Source of the DNA: Acidimicrobiales bacterium
Lineage (GTDB): Bacteria; Actinomycetota; Acidimicrobiia; Acidimicrobiales; Poriferisodalaceae
Assembly: GCA_041394185.1 (NCBI GenBank)
Contig: JAWKIQ010000003.1
Span: 124,001 to 188,000, forward strand
Direction of reading: 5' to 3'
Length of the DNA stretch: 64,000 nt
Shown here: positions 43,850-52,476 of the stretch, one piece after another
How positions within the stretch are numbered: the stretch's first letter is position 1
Layout of the letters: each line of letters opens with the position of its first letter
Position numbers and translations under genes: made by a program
The notes under the pieces: generated by a model
What the model was told of the DNA's origin: nothing
Seen by the model: the letters and a program-made list of their open reading frames with translations, nothing else
Database searches by the model: none

Positions 43850-45016
43850 TCAACCGGCGGGCACGACGGCGCGAAACAGCTGGCCGCGGCCGCCGGCCTT
43901 CCAAGTCGAGTTCGCGGCAATGAACACCGAGTCGCCCGCTGCTACGGGCACATCGTCGATGCGGACCACACCCGCCGTGACCACGACTATCTCGGGGCCC
44001 CAGGTCGAGCGGGTTACCGCGCCGTCCAGTTCGAGGCGGCGAAGCTCGAACTCTGGGCTGGGTGTGCGGTAGACGTATTCGCCGTCGGCGTCGTCACCTT
44101 CCAGCACAACCACCTGCGAAGGGGTCGGGTCGACGACGGAACAGAGTTCGTCGACGTCGATGTGTTTGGGCGTCAGCCCACCGCGCAACACGTTGTCGGA
44201 CGACGCCATGATCTCGACGCCCAACCCCTCGACGTACGCGTGCAGCACGCCCGCGGCCAGATGTATGGCCTGGCCCGGTGCCAACTCGATGGCGTTCAAG
44301 AGCAGGGCGGTGACGATTCCGGGGTCTCCGGGGTGCACGCGCGCAATCGAGCGCGCCACGGCCCGCTCGAGCTCGAAGGGGCCGTCCGAGCGCACCGCTG
44401 CGCCCACAGCCTCGGCCAACGCCTGGCCGGCCACGCGATCGGTGGTCAGCAAGCTGCGCAACAGACCCGTGAGGTCGTCGCGCGACGGGTCAGAGCGCAA
44501 CACATCGAGCACACCCGCCAGCTCGGCAACCCGAAGAGACTCGAGCAACTCGATCGATGCGGCCACCTCGCGGAACCCCACCAGCGCCCGGAACGGCGTC
44601 AGCGCGCAGATCAGCTCGGGCTTGTGGTTGTCGTCCTTGTACGACCTGTGTGGAGCATCCAATGCGATGCCCGCGAGGTTCTCGCGGTTGAACCCCACCA
44701 CGGCCTGCTCTATGGATGGGTGAGCTTGCAGAGACAGGGGCTCGGCAGCAGCCAACAGCTTCATCAGAAAGGGCAGGCGACCGAAGCGTTCGTGGACACC
44801 GGCACCCAGAACCCGCACAGGGTCGTCGGCCACGAGCTGGTCGAGGGCCACGACGGTTCCACCAACGTCGACCGCCGAGGGTGCTGCCGGGTGAGCCCCC
44901 ATCCACACCTCGGCCTCGCGCCGACCCGAGGGCTGCTCGCCACGCAACGCCGCAATCAGATCGGTGGAACCCCAGGCGTAGTCGCGAACAACGTTGCGCA
45001 TCGTCGAAAGACTCAT
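43850..45016 (-). CDS. manA: Mannose-6-phosphate isomerase, class I
   Basis: Zinc enzyme interconverting fructose-6-P and mannose-6-P for GDP-mannose and glycan synthesis. 388 residues. Zinc and active-site segments: LSLQAHPS, DDNHKPELICAL, LLAAGVLHAYVEGLGVEIMA-like helix with SSDNVLRGGLTPKHID. It starts with RNVVRDYAWGSTDLIAAL, typical of the family. ATG 45016 overlaps the stop of the upstream TetR gene (ATGA); a second ATG at 45001 is possible. Confidence 0.95.
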   Translation of the reverse strand: MSLSTMRNVVRDYAWGSTDLIAALRGEQPSGRREAEVWMGAHPAAPSAVDVGGTVVALDQLVADDPVRVLGAGVHERFGRLPFLMKLLAAAEPLSLQAHPSIEQAVVGFNRENLAGIALDAPHRSYKDDNHKPELICALTPFRALVGFREVAASIELLESLRVAELAGVLDVLRSDPSRDDLTGLLRSLLTTDRVAGQALAEAVGAAVRSDGPFELERAVARSIARVHPGDPGIVTALLLNAIELAPGQAIHLAAGVLHAYVEGLGVEIMASSDNVLRGGLTPKHIDVDELCSVVDPTPSQVVVLEGDDADGEYVYRTPSPEFELRRLELDGAVTRSTWGPEIVVVTAGVVRIDDVPVAAGDSVFIAANSTWKAGGRGQLFRAVVPAG

Positions 45017-45594
45017 GGCGATCCAGTCGGCCGTCGCTGGGCTTCCCCAAGAAACTCGTTTCGAACCAGCCTGGTCACGCTGGAGACGTCCGACAAGTTC
45101 CAGCTGCCCGACGCCTCGACGTACGACAAGAACATCCGAGCGAGGTACTGGCTCTTGGCTGCGATGTCGTCTGCGGGCCACCCGAACGGGCCCAGCCGCA
45201 CCTCGAAGAACCCGGCGACCAGGTCGAGGACCTGACGTGACTCGACGGTCAGGTACGGGATGACCACCTCGGGTTCGACCGATAGCTCGCGCTGCAAAAG
45301 TTCGTTTTCGTCGGCCAACGCCCGCGCCGTCATCAGGCCGCGCACCAGCATCTCTTCGAGGCTGTCGGCCTGCTCGGCCTCCCTGGCCACGTGGCTCAAG
45401 AACCGCTGGAACTCTGACTTCACCAGTGCCGAGACGATCTCGTCGCGGCCGCCGGCAAAGTGGCGATAGACCGTGGCGCGAGATATTCCAGCCGACGCCG
45501 CGATGTCGCCCACCGTCATCTTCTGCAACGAACTGCACATGGCGGCCCTGGCGGCCCCGGCGACAATCTGTTCGCGAACGGTGTCGGTGTTCAT
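45013..45594 (-). CDS. TetR family transcriptional regulator
   Basis: 193 residues. Helix-turn-helix LQKMTVGDIAASAGISRATVYRHFAGGRDEIVSALV at about 23-60, then a helical effector domain. It is locked between the SDR (ATGA overlap upstream) and manA (ATGA overlap downstream), so it is translated with them. Likely controls the SDR or the run; ligand unknown. Confidence 0.92.
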   Translation of the reverse strand: MNTDTVREQIVAGAARAAMCSSLQKMTVGDIAASAGISRATVYRHFAGGRDEIVSALVKSEFQRFLSHVAREAEQADSLEEMLVRGLMTARALADENELLQRELSVEPEVVIPYLTVESRQVLDLVAGFFEVRLGPFGWPADDIAAKSQYLARMFLSYVEASGSWNLSDVSSVTRLVRNEFLGEAQRRPTGSP

Positions 45595-46499
45595 CGAACC
45601 CCCCGGTCGGCCGCACGGGCGATCAGCCTTCGCCCTATGGCCTCCATCGCCGAGTCGGGCAGAACCCGATCCAACAGTCCCCCGGCCTTTGCGTCTCGAC
45701 CCACCAGATAGCGGGCTCGTGGCCGGCTGGAGGTCAGTGCGGTCTGGATCACCTCGGCCACCACGTCGGGGCTCACGCCCTGGCGCCGACCGTCTTGCAG
45801 CGCGACGCGCTGGGCACTGATCAGTCGCGAATATCGAGCTTGCTGGTCGGCGTTCAGGCTGCCCTCGATCCGATCGGCCAACCGGACCGCTTTCGCCCAC
45901 AAGGGGGTGCTGACGGCGCCAGGCTCGACCAGCGTGACGATTGGCCCGCTGCCGTCGAACTCGCGCCGAAGGCACTTGCACAATCCGTCGACGGCGTGTT
46001 TGGAAGCCACATATGGCCCCAACATCGGGGCGCCGACGCGGCCCGAAATCGACCCGACCACCACCACCCGCGGATCGACCGCACGGCGCAGCGTGGGCAT
46101 CAACACCCTGGTCAGTTCGACCACCCCGAACACATTGACCTCGAACTGCGACCGCCACCGGTCGAGGGTCACGGTCTCGAACGGGCCACCCTCGACATAA
46201 CCTGCGTTGTTCACCAGCCCGGCCAAACCGGCGTCGCCGACGATGCCGGCAACCTGATCTGCCAGTTCGGCGGCCGCTCGCTCGGCACCCAACCCCAGGT
46301 CGAAGTGCGCCGGAGAGCACCGCTGGATTGCGCCGATGCGGTCGGCATCGGCATCGGAGCGAACGGTGGCGATCACGTTCCAGCCACCAGAGGCCAAAAG
46401 GCGCGCCGTCGCCTCACCAATACCTGTCGACGCGCCTGTGACCAAGACGAAACGCCCAGAAACTGCCGCTTCTGGCGCCGATGCACTTGCCCAGTTCAT
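45591..46499 (-). CDS. Short-chain dehydrogenase/reductase
   Basis: Classical-type SDR, 302 residues. NAD(P) motif VTGASTGIGEATA (about 20-32), NNAG (about 95-98), catalytic Ser in VVGSISGRVG and YxxxK in YVASKHAVDG. Arg in ATVRSDADADR after the second strand suggests NADPH. Substrate unknown; the long C-terminus resembles SDRs acting on steroids or long-chain substrates. First gene of SDR-TetR-manA, with a TAGCTT box 8 nt upstream. Confidence 0.92.
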   Translation of the reverse strand: MNWASASAPEAAVSGRFVLVTGASTGIGEATARLLASGGWNVIATVRSDADADRIGAIQRCSPAHFDLGLGAERAAAELADQVAGIVGDAGLAGLVNNAGYVEGGPFETVTLDRWRSQFEVNVFGVVELTRVLMPTLRRAVDPRVVVVGSISGRVGAPMLGPYVASKHAVDGLCKCLRREFDGSGPIVTLVEPGAVSTPLWAKAVRLADRIEGSLNADQQARYSRLISAQRVALQDGRRQGVSPDVVAEVIQTALTSSRPRARYLVGRDAKAGGLLDRVLPDSAMEAIGRRLIARAADRGVR

Positions 46500-46507
46500 G
46501 TAGGGCG

Positions 46508-46513
46508 AAGCTA
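46508..46513 (-). promoter_or_regulatory. -10 box before the SDR gene
   Basis: TAGCTT on the minus strand, 8 nt before the ATG at 46499; leaderless candidate for the SDR-TetR-manA transcript. Confidence 0.5.
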
Positions 46514-46604
46514 CCCGAACCGGCTCGGCTCGCAGAGAAAACTCCCTACAGCTCGGCGCCGAGAGTACCGATGGGTAATACAGCGGCCATACCTGGAGAA
46601 CCCC

Positions 46605-47153
46605 ATGAGCGAAGTAGTCCTGTCAAAATCTGAACTCGAGGGTGGGCAGCTGCCCCTGGTGTGCATCTGCTCGGGCGAGCCGGTCGAAACGCTGACCGAA
46701 ATCGCCATCGGCCCCACCAAGATTCCCCAGCTTGCAGGCCTGCCCACCGGCTACCTGTCGAAGGACCTCCTGACCAAGCTGTTCGGCAGCGCCCTGGGCG
46801 CAAAGGTCGGACGGGGCGACGGTGCCAAGAACAAGCAGACCGTCGTCATGGCAGTTCGCATACTGCTGACGCTGGGCTTGTTCTACAACGCCTTCTCGGC
46901 TGTGTCGGGCGGCAACCTCATGGGCATCTTGATCTCGATGGTGGGCCTGGTCGTGGTGATCTTCGGAGGTGCGTGGGTAAACCGGGCTCTGACAGTTGGG
47001 GTCGTTTCAGATGGCACCGGAGCACGGGTCACCGGCGCCCACCCGAACTTCGTCGAAGCTCTCGAGGCCATGCGCTCGGGCGTGGCTCCCGAGAAGCAGC
47101 TGGTTCGCACGGGCCCTGCGCCCAAGCCGGTGCCGGCCCCAGGGCTGTATTGA
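46605..47153 (+). CDS. Small membrane protein of unknown function
   Basis: 182 residues from ATG 46605, with GGAG 8 nt upstream. An N-terminal cytoplasmic part with CICSGEP (about 20-26, a possible half metal site) precedes two spans around residues 80-128 (VVMAVRILLTLGLFY and GILISMVGLVVVIFGG). The C-terminus is Pro-rich. No family recognised. Divergent from the SDR; the 105-bp gap between them holds the SDR -10 box, and no clear plus-strand promoter is seen. Confidence 0.65.
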   Translation: MSEVVLSKSELEGGQLPLVCICSGEPVETLTEIAIGPTKIPQLAGLPTGYLSKDLLTKLFGSALGAKVGRGDGAKNKQTVVMAVRILLTLGLFYNAFSAVSGGNLMGILISMVGLVVVIFGGAWVNRALTVGVVSDGTGARVTGAHPNFVEALEAMRSGVAPEKQLVRTGPAPKPVPAPGLY

Positions 47154-47200
47154 GCGGGCCCGTCCCGGGCGGCACTGGTCTGGCTACCCCCTCGGACCTC

Positions 47201-47206
47201 TAACCT
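47201..47206 (+). promoter_or_regulatory. -10 box before the DedA/VTT-like gene
   Basis: TAACCT on the plus strand, 7 nt before the GTG at 47214, no Shine-Dalgarno sequence; leaderless candidate. Confidence 0.5.
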
Positions 47207-47213
47207 GCCTCGG

Positions 47214-47894
47214 GTGGCCGAACCTGCCGAAACCATCCTCGATGCACAGCAGCGTCGTCATCTGTGGACTCTGGCCGCTGTTCCACTGGTGCTGGCCGTG
47301 CTGGCGCTCGTCGGCCAGGTCGCCTTCGCTGCGCTTGCCAACTCCGCTCCCCTGCTGCTGATAGCGATCGCCCCGAGCGACGCATTCCTGGTGTTGACCG
47401 TGGGTTCGGTACCCACCTGGGCATTCTTCGCCGTTGGGTTCGTCAGGTTGGTACTGCCCGACCCATTCCTCTACCTGATCGGCTCGCACTACGGGCCTGC
47501 CGGACGGCGGTACATCGATGCCGAACTCGGGCATCCCAACAAGGTCACCGGCGCCATCGACGTTCTACAGAGGTGGTTTCCGAAGATCGGCCTGGTGCTG
47601 ATCGTCATCTTGCCCAACTATCCCGTCTGCCTGCTGGCCGGCATGACCCGAGTCAGATGGTGGATCTTTGGAATCCTGAACGCCGCTGGCACTGCGGGGC
47701 GCCTTTGGGTCATCTGGCACCTGGGCCGCATGATCGAAGGGCCGATCGGAACGATCCTCGACTTCCTGGGTCGCTATCAGATCCCGGTGATGATCGCGAT
47801 GGCCGTGCTGGTGGGGCTGCAGGTCGGTCGTTCGGAGCGCCCAGACACCCCAGAAGGATCAGCCGGCCCCGCCCAGCCTGACCTCGACAGCTGA
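47214..47894 (+). CDS. DedA/VTT-like membrane protein
   Basis: 226 residues, GTG start, about five hydrophobic segments. The central part, with FLYLIGSHYGPAGRRYID, RWFPKIGLVLIVILPNYPVCLLAGMTRV and RLWVIWHLGRMI, resembles the VTT/SNARE-associated (DedA) domain, in which re-entrant helices move lipid or maintain proton gradients. Resemblance is moderate. Its last 36 nt overlap the opposing ribokinase gene. Confidence 0.6.
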   Translation: MAEPAETILDAQQRRHLWTLAAVPLVLAVLALVGQVAFAALANSAPLLLIAIAPSDAFLVLTVGSVPTWAFFAVGFVRLVLPDPFLYLIGSHYGPAGRRYIDAELGHPNKVTGAIDVLQRWFPKIGLVLIVILPNYPVCLLAGMTRVRWWIFGILNAAGTAGRLWVIWHLGRMIEGPIGTILDFLGRYQIPVMIAMAVLVGLQVGRSERPDTPEGSAGPAQPDLDS

Positions 47895-48746
47895 CCGAAG
47901 CGGCATCGAGGGCTGGGCACCCTCGACCTCGACGGCAAGCGAACCGGCCGCTGCAGCGAAACGAGCCGCATCGACCGGCGAACGACCCTCGCCAATCGCC
48001 ACCGCCAGAGCCGCCACGAAGCAGTCGCCGGCACCGGTAGGGTCGACCATGGCGGCCTCGAAGGCGCCGATGCTGGTGCGAGCGGGCGACACGTCACCCC
48101 GCTGAGTCACCACGCACCCGTCGGCGCCAAGGGTCGTCACTACCACGTCGGCGGCCGAGACTCGATCGCCGAGCTCGGCCACCTGGGCGGCCTCGCCCCG
48201 GTTGACGACCAGCACGTCGGTGAGGGGCAGCACAGCAGGCGCCACATCGTTGAACGGCGCGGGGTTGAACACCACCAGAGTCGATGAAGCCCGTGCCAAT
48301 TCGGCGGCCCGCCGAGCGGTGGGCGCAGGCACCTCGCCCTGCAACAACAAGACATCGGCTCTGGCGATCACATCGGCGGCCTCGCCGACATGGGCGGGGC
48401 TCAGCCGGCCGTTGGCTCCGGCCACCACGATTATCGACACATCTTCGGGATCGACGGTTATGACCGCCACACCGGTTGGCTCGTCGGCGCGAACCACGTG
48501 CGAGTGGTCGATACCCTCGGCCGCGAGCCCATCGACCAGGAAGGTGCCGCGGGCGTCGTCGCCCACAGCGCCCACCATCGAAACCCTGGCCCCCAAACGG
48601 GCTGCAGCAACGGCCTGATTGGCACCCTTGCCACCCCGGAACTCGGCGACCCGATCTCCGTGCATGGTCTCGTCTGGTGCTGGCCGGTGTGGCACCCAAA
48701 CGGTGATGTCGTGGTTCAAAGAGCCGACGACGGCCACCTCGACCAC
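47859..48746 (-). CDS. rbsK: Ribokinase-like PfkB-family sugar kinase
   Basis: PfkB-fold carbohydrate kinase, 295 residues. N-terminal GSLNHDITVWVP and FRGGKGANQAVAAARLG, the first PfkB signature; C-terminal DPTGAGDCFVAALA with the catalytic Asp and anion hole. The arrangement best fits ribokinase, which phosphorylates ribose at O5, though related sugars or nucleosides are possible. No ribose transporter nearby. Precedes dapB in gene order with a 16-bp gap; 3' end overlaps the DedA-like gene tail to tail. Confidence 0.88.
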   Translation of the reverse strand: MVEVAVVGSLNHDITVWVPHRPAPDETMHGDRVAEFRGGKGANQAVAAARLGARVSMVGAVGDDARGTFLVDGLAAEGIDHSHVVRADEPTGVAVITVDPEDVSIIVVAGANGRLSPAHVGEAADVIARADVLLLQGEVPAPTARRAAELARASSTLVVFNPAPFNDVAPAVLPLTDVLVVNRGEAAQVAELGDRVSAADVVVTTLGADGCVVTQRGDVSPARTSIGAFEAAMVDPTGAGDCFVAALAVAIGEGRSPVDAARFAAAAGSLAVEVEGAQPSMPLRSAVEVRLGGAG

Positions 48747-48762
48747 AGCTGCTCCGATGGTC

Positions 48763-49509
48763 CTAGAGCCCGAGGAACGAGTCGAGCCCGACCGTGAGGC
48801 CGGGGTGGTCGGCGATCACGCGACACGCGTGAACGATTCCGGGCATGAAAGACGACCGGTCGTAGCTGTCGTGGCGGATAGTCAACGTCTGGCCTGCGGC
48901 GCCGAGGATGACCTCTTGATGGGCCAGCATGCCGCGCATGCGCACCGAGTGAATCCGCACCGCACCAGCGGCCAGGCCGCCCCGGCTGCCGGCGAGAACC
49001 TCGTCCTGGGTCGGGTCGGGCGCCCACGAATCGCTGGCTGCAGCGATGCGTTCTGCGGTGGTTCGCGCCGTACCGGAAGGGGCGTCGATCTTGTTGTCGT
49101 GGTGCAGTTCGATGATCTCGCACGTATCGAACCAGGGCGCTGCCAGTTCGGCGAAGCGCATCATCAGTACGGCGCCGATGGCGAAGTTGGGTGCGATCAG
49201 GCAATTGCTGTCGACAAAAGCTGCTCGCAGCCGGTCGATGTCGTCATCGCTGAGACCTGTGGTGCCCACGACGGCGTGTACACCGTGGGAGGCCGCCCAC
49301 GCCAAATCGACGCGGGCGGCTTCGGCCACGGTCAGGTCGACCATGACGTCTACCGACGCCGGATCGACCGCTTCGATCGATTGGTGATCGGCTTGACCGT
49401 TGCGGTCGACGGTGGCGACCAGGTCGAGACCGTCGGCCTCGACAACAGCCGCGCATGCGGCCGAGCCCATTCGCCCGGCCGCACCGACGACCACGACCCG
49501 GATACTCAC
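48763..49509 (-). CDS. dapB: 4-hydroxy-tetrahydrodipicolinate reductase
   Basis: NAD(P)H-dependent second dedicated step of DAP/lysine synthesis after DapA. 248 residues: Rossmann motif VVGAAGRMGSA, the family signature EIIELHHDNKIDAPSGTA with the catalytic His-His and Lys, and TTGLSDDDI. GTG start. pnp ends 17 bp upstream, matching the pnp-dapB neighbourhood of other actinobacteria. Confidence 0.97.
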   Translation of the reverse strand: MSIRVVVVGAAGRMGSAACAAVVEADGLDLVATVDRNGQADHQSIEAVDPASVDVMVDLTVAEAARVDLAWAASHGVHAVVGTTGLSDDDIDRLRAAFVDSNCLIAPNFAIGAVLMMRFAELAAPWFDTCEIIELHHDNKIDAPSGTARTTAERIAAASDSWAPDPTQDEVLAGSRGGLAAGAVRIHSVRMRGMLAHQEVILGAAGQTLTIRHDSYDRSSFMPGIVHACRVIADHPGLTVGLDSFLGL

Positions 49510-49526
49510 CGAATCACCAACCCTGT

Positions 49527-51929
49527 TCAGCGGCGCGAACGGCCGCGACGCTGACGGCCGCGGGTGCGGCGGCCGGTGTCGACGGATGGCCCGAGGTCAC
49601 CGAACTTCTCGGCGGCCTGCGCATCGAAGGCCTCTTCGAACGAAACCTCGTCGCGATCAGCCGAAGCGCTGCGCGACCGCGACGGCGCCGGTGCATCGGA
49701 GTCGTCCGAGTCGTCGTCGACATCGTCGCCGTCGTCGGAAGCAGGCTCCTTGGCTGCCGGTGCATCACCAGCCAGCGAAAGCGACAGCTTGCCGTTGGGG
49801 TCGATGTCGTCGACCTTCACCGCGATGACGTCGCCGAGGTTCAGCACGTCCTCGACCTTGTCGATGCGCTTGCCGCCACCGATCTTGGAGATGTGGAGCA
49901 AGCCGTCGGTGCCGGGCAGGATGTTGACGAACGCACCGAACTTGGTGATGTTCACGACACGACCGTCGTACACCTCGCCAACGTTGGCCGTCGGCGGGTT
50001 GATGATGAGGCGAACCTGACGCTCGGCTTCCTCGACCGCAGCGCGATCGGTCGAGCCGATGCTGACGATTCCGACGGTGCCGTCGTCGTCGACCGAGATG
50101 TCGGCGCCGGTCTCTTCCTGGATGGTGTTGATGACCTTGCCGCGCGGGCCGATGACCTCGCCGATCTTTTCGACCGGAATCTCGAAGCTGACGATCTTGG
50201 GAGCCGAGGCGCCAACGTCTTCGCGAGGCTCGGCGATGGCGCCGGCCATGACCTCGAGGATCTGCAGACGGGCCTCGCGAGCCTGCTGCAGCGCCTGCGA
50301 CAGCACGTCGGCTGGGATGCCGTCGATCTTGGTGTCGAGCTGCAGGGCGGTGATGGCGTCTGCGGTGCCTGCCACCTTGAAGTCCATGTCACCGAATGCA
50401 TCTTCGGCGCCGAGGATGTCGGTGAGGGTGGTGTACTTGCCTTCGGCATGGACCAGGCCCATGGCGATGCCCGCGACCGCACCCTTGATGGGCACACCGG
50501 CGTCCATCAGCGACAGCGTCGAGGCACAAACAGAACCCATCGAGGTCGAGCCGTTCGACGACAACACGTCGGACACGAGGCGCAGCGCGTAGGGGAACTC
50601 TTCCTTCGAAGGAATCACGGGCAGAAGGGCACGCTCGGCGAGGGCGCCGTGGCCGATCTCGCGGCGCTTGGGGCCACGCATGAAGCCGGCCTCACCCGTC
50701 GAGAACGGCGGGAAGTTGTAGTGGTGCATGTAGCGCTTGCGATCGGACGGGTTGAGCGTGTCGATCAGCTGCTCCATGCGGCTCATGCCCAGGGTGCACA
50801 CGTTGATGACCTGGGTTTCGCCACGCTGGAACAGGCCCGAACCGTGTGCGGTGGGCAGCAGCCCGACCTCGGCCGACAACGGCCGCACCTCGTTGGTGGC
50901 ACGACCGTCGATGCGGAACCCGTCTTCGACGATGCGCCTGCGCACGATCTCCTTGGATGCCGACCGGATGGCGTTGCCAACCTGCTTGGCGGCGTCTGGG
51001 ACATCGGCGAAGCGCTCGACCAGCTCGGCGGCGATCTCGCCACGAAGCTCGGACTCGCGAGCCTCACGCTGTGCCTTGTCGGCGATGCTGAGGGCTTCGG
51101 TGAGGCGCTCCGTGCCGACCTCGCGAACGGCGGCGATGATCTCGTCTGAATAGTCGGCCGAACGGACCCAATCCATCTCGGGCTTGGCGCCAACGGCCAG
51201 GCGCAGCGACTTCTGCAGCTCGATGACGTCGTCGATCCACTGCTTGCAGGCCTCGAGACCGCTGGCCAGGACCTCTTCGGTGACCTTTGGGGCACCATCG
51301 GCGTAGTACTGGAACGACTTCTCGGTGCCACCGGCCTCGACCATCATCACGGCGATGTCGCCGCTGTCGAGCTGACGACCGGCCACCACCATTTCGAAGG
51401 TCGAGGCTTCGCCCTCTTCGTAGGTGGGGAACGGAATCCAGGTGCCTTCGGTGGACCAGGCGATTCGAACGGCCGCCACGGGCGACTCGAAGGGGATGTC
51501 AGATACCCACAGCGCCGCCGAGGCGCCGTTCAGGGCGATGACGTCGTAAGGGTTCTGGCTGTCGACACCCAAGATGGTGCCCACGATGTGGGTGTCGTGG
51601 CGGTAGCCCTCTTTGAAGTTGGGGCGCAGGGGGCGGTCGATCAGGCGACACGCCAAGATCGCGTCCTCAGACGCACGGCCTTCGCGACGGAAGAACGAGC
51701 CGGGAATACGGCCCGCGGCGTACATACGCTCCTCGATGTCGACGGTGAGGGGGAAGAAGTCGGCACCGTCGCGCGGCTTGGAAGACGCGGTGGCGGTTAC
51801 CAGGATTTGGGTGTCGCCCATGCGGGCGGTGACTGCTCCGTTCGCCAACCCGGCCAACTTGCCGGTTTCGAACGTGAGGGTCTTGTCGGTGCCAGAGATC
51901 TGGCCCGACACGGAAATGGCTTCAGCCAT
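49527..51929 (-). CDS. pnp: Polyribonucleotide nucleotidyltransferase
   Basis: PNPase, phosphorolytic 3'-5' exoribonuclease, 800 residues. Two RNase PH-like domains separated by an all-alpha domain (GSGLFQRGETQVINVCTLG and SDVLSSNGSTSMGSVCASTL mark the catalytic second half), then KH (KIGEVIGPRGKVINTI) and S1 (VGEVYDGRVVNITKFGAFVNI). The C-terminal tail is acidic and then Arg-rich (GRRTRGRQRRGRSRR). Start placed at the second of two adjacent ATGs (51929), 5 nt after GGAG. The 152-bp gap to rpsO holds a strong hairpin. Confidence 0.98.
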   Translation of the reverse strand: MAEAISVSGQISGTDKTLTFETGKLAGLANGAVTARMGDTQILVTATASSKPRDGADFFPLTVDIEERMYAAGRIPGSFFRREGRASEDAILACRLIDRPLRPNFKEGYRHDTHIVGTILGVDSQNPYDVIALNGASAALWVSDIPFESPVAAVRIAWSTEGTWIPFPTYEEGEASTFEMVVAGRQLDSGDIAVMMVEAGGTEKSFQYYADGAPKVTEEVLASGLEACKQWIDDVIELQKSLRLAVGAKPEMDWVRSADYSDEIIAAVREVGTERLTEALSIADKAQREARESELRGEIAAELVERFADVPDAAKQVGNAIRSASKEIVRRRIVEDGFRIDGRATNEVRPLSAEVGLLPTAHGSGLFQRGETQVINVCTLGMSRMEQLIDTLNPSDRKRYMHHYNFPPFSTGEAGFMRGPKRREIGHGALAERALLPVIPSKEEFPYALRLVSDVLSSNGSTSMGSVCASTLSLMDAGVPIKGAVAGIAMGLVHAEGKYTTLTDILGAEDAFGDMDFKVAGTADAITALQLDTKIDGIPADVLSQALQQAREARLQILEVMAGAIAEPREDVGASAPKIVSFEIPVEKIGEVIGPRGKVINTIQEETGADISVDDDGTVGIVSIGSTDRAAVEEAERQVRLIINPPTANVGEVYDGRVVNITKFGAFVNILPGTDGLLHISKIGGGKRIDKVEDVLNLGDVIAVKVDDIDPNGKLSLSLAGDAPAAKEPASDDGDDVDDDSDDSDAPAPSRSRSASADRDEVSFEEAFDAQAAEKFGDLGPSVDTGRRTRGRQRRGRSRR

Positions 51930-52043
51930 CATTTCTCCAATCGAGGACGGGACCTTCCCGTCCATTTGTTGTCATCAGACTCGTGTTGGGTTCCACAGAA
52001 CCACAGAACGCGCAGCAGTGCGCGGACGGTTGTGCAGAACGGA

Positions 52044-52070
52044 AACGAGCGGCCACTGGGGCCGCTCGTT
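52044..52070 (-). terminator. Strong hairpin between rpsO and pnp
   Basis: AACGAGCGGCC pairs perfectly over 11 bp with GGCCGCTCGTT around a 5-nt loop, 12 nt after the rpsO stop. There is no U-run. It could be an RNA-processing or attenuation site like those between rpsO and pnp in Escherichia coli, or a weak terminator. Confidence 0.6.
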
Positions 52071-52081
52071 GGAAGAAGTGG

Positions 52082-52339
52082 TCAGCGACGAAGGCCGAGC
52101 TTGGCGATCAGCGCCCTGTAGCGCTCGACGTCGTTGTCCCTCAGGTAGTCGAGGAGACGGCGACGACGGCCCACCAGCATCAGCAGGCCGCGACGGCCGT
52201 GGTGGTCCTTCTTGTGGACCTTGAAGTGCTCGGTGAGGTGGTTGATGCGCTCGGTGAGGATCGCTACCTGGACCTCGGGGGACCCGGTGTCGGACTCGTG
52301 GAGGCGATGCTCGGAGATGGTCGCAGTCTTGTTGGGCAT
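52082..52339 (-). CDS. rpsO: 30S ribosomal protein S15
   Basis: 85 residues of typical S15 sequence: the ESDTGSPEVQVAILTERINHLTEH helix, KKDHHGRRGLLMLVGRRRRLLDYL and a basic C-terminus RYRALIAKLGLRR. Start at ATG 52339, about 8 residues before HRLHESDTGSPE; the longer upstream reading is not S15-like. Followed by pnp, the widespread order. A leader of about 105 nt is expected if TAGAGT at 52451-52456 is its -10 box, and it could carry autoregulation by S15. Confidence 0.97.
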   Translation of the reverse strand: MPNKTATISEHRLHESDTGSPEVQVAILTERINHLTEHFKVHKKDHHGRRGLLMLVGRRRRLLDYLRDNDVERYRALIAKLGLRR

Positions 52340-52450
52340 GTGTATTCGAAAAACCTTCTGGCGAGAACGGCCGTCGGCCGCCGTCCCGGCGACGTTGGGA
52401 CTTGTGAATGTGCGTGACGCCATCCGGGCTCTCACACACGCAACCTGGAC

Positions 52451-52456
52451 ACTCTA
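52451..52456 (-). promoter_or_regulatory. Possible -10 box of rpsO
   Basis: TAGAGT on the minus strand, about 110 nt before the rpsO ATG, in the 137-bp ribF-rpsO gap. No good -35 is visible. The leader downstream contains GC-rich inverted segments. Confidence 0.3.
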
Positions 52457-52476
52457 GCAGCCTGGGCGAGACTCCG

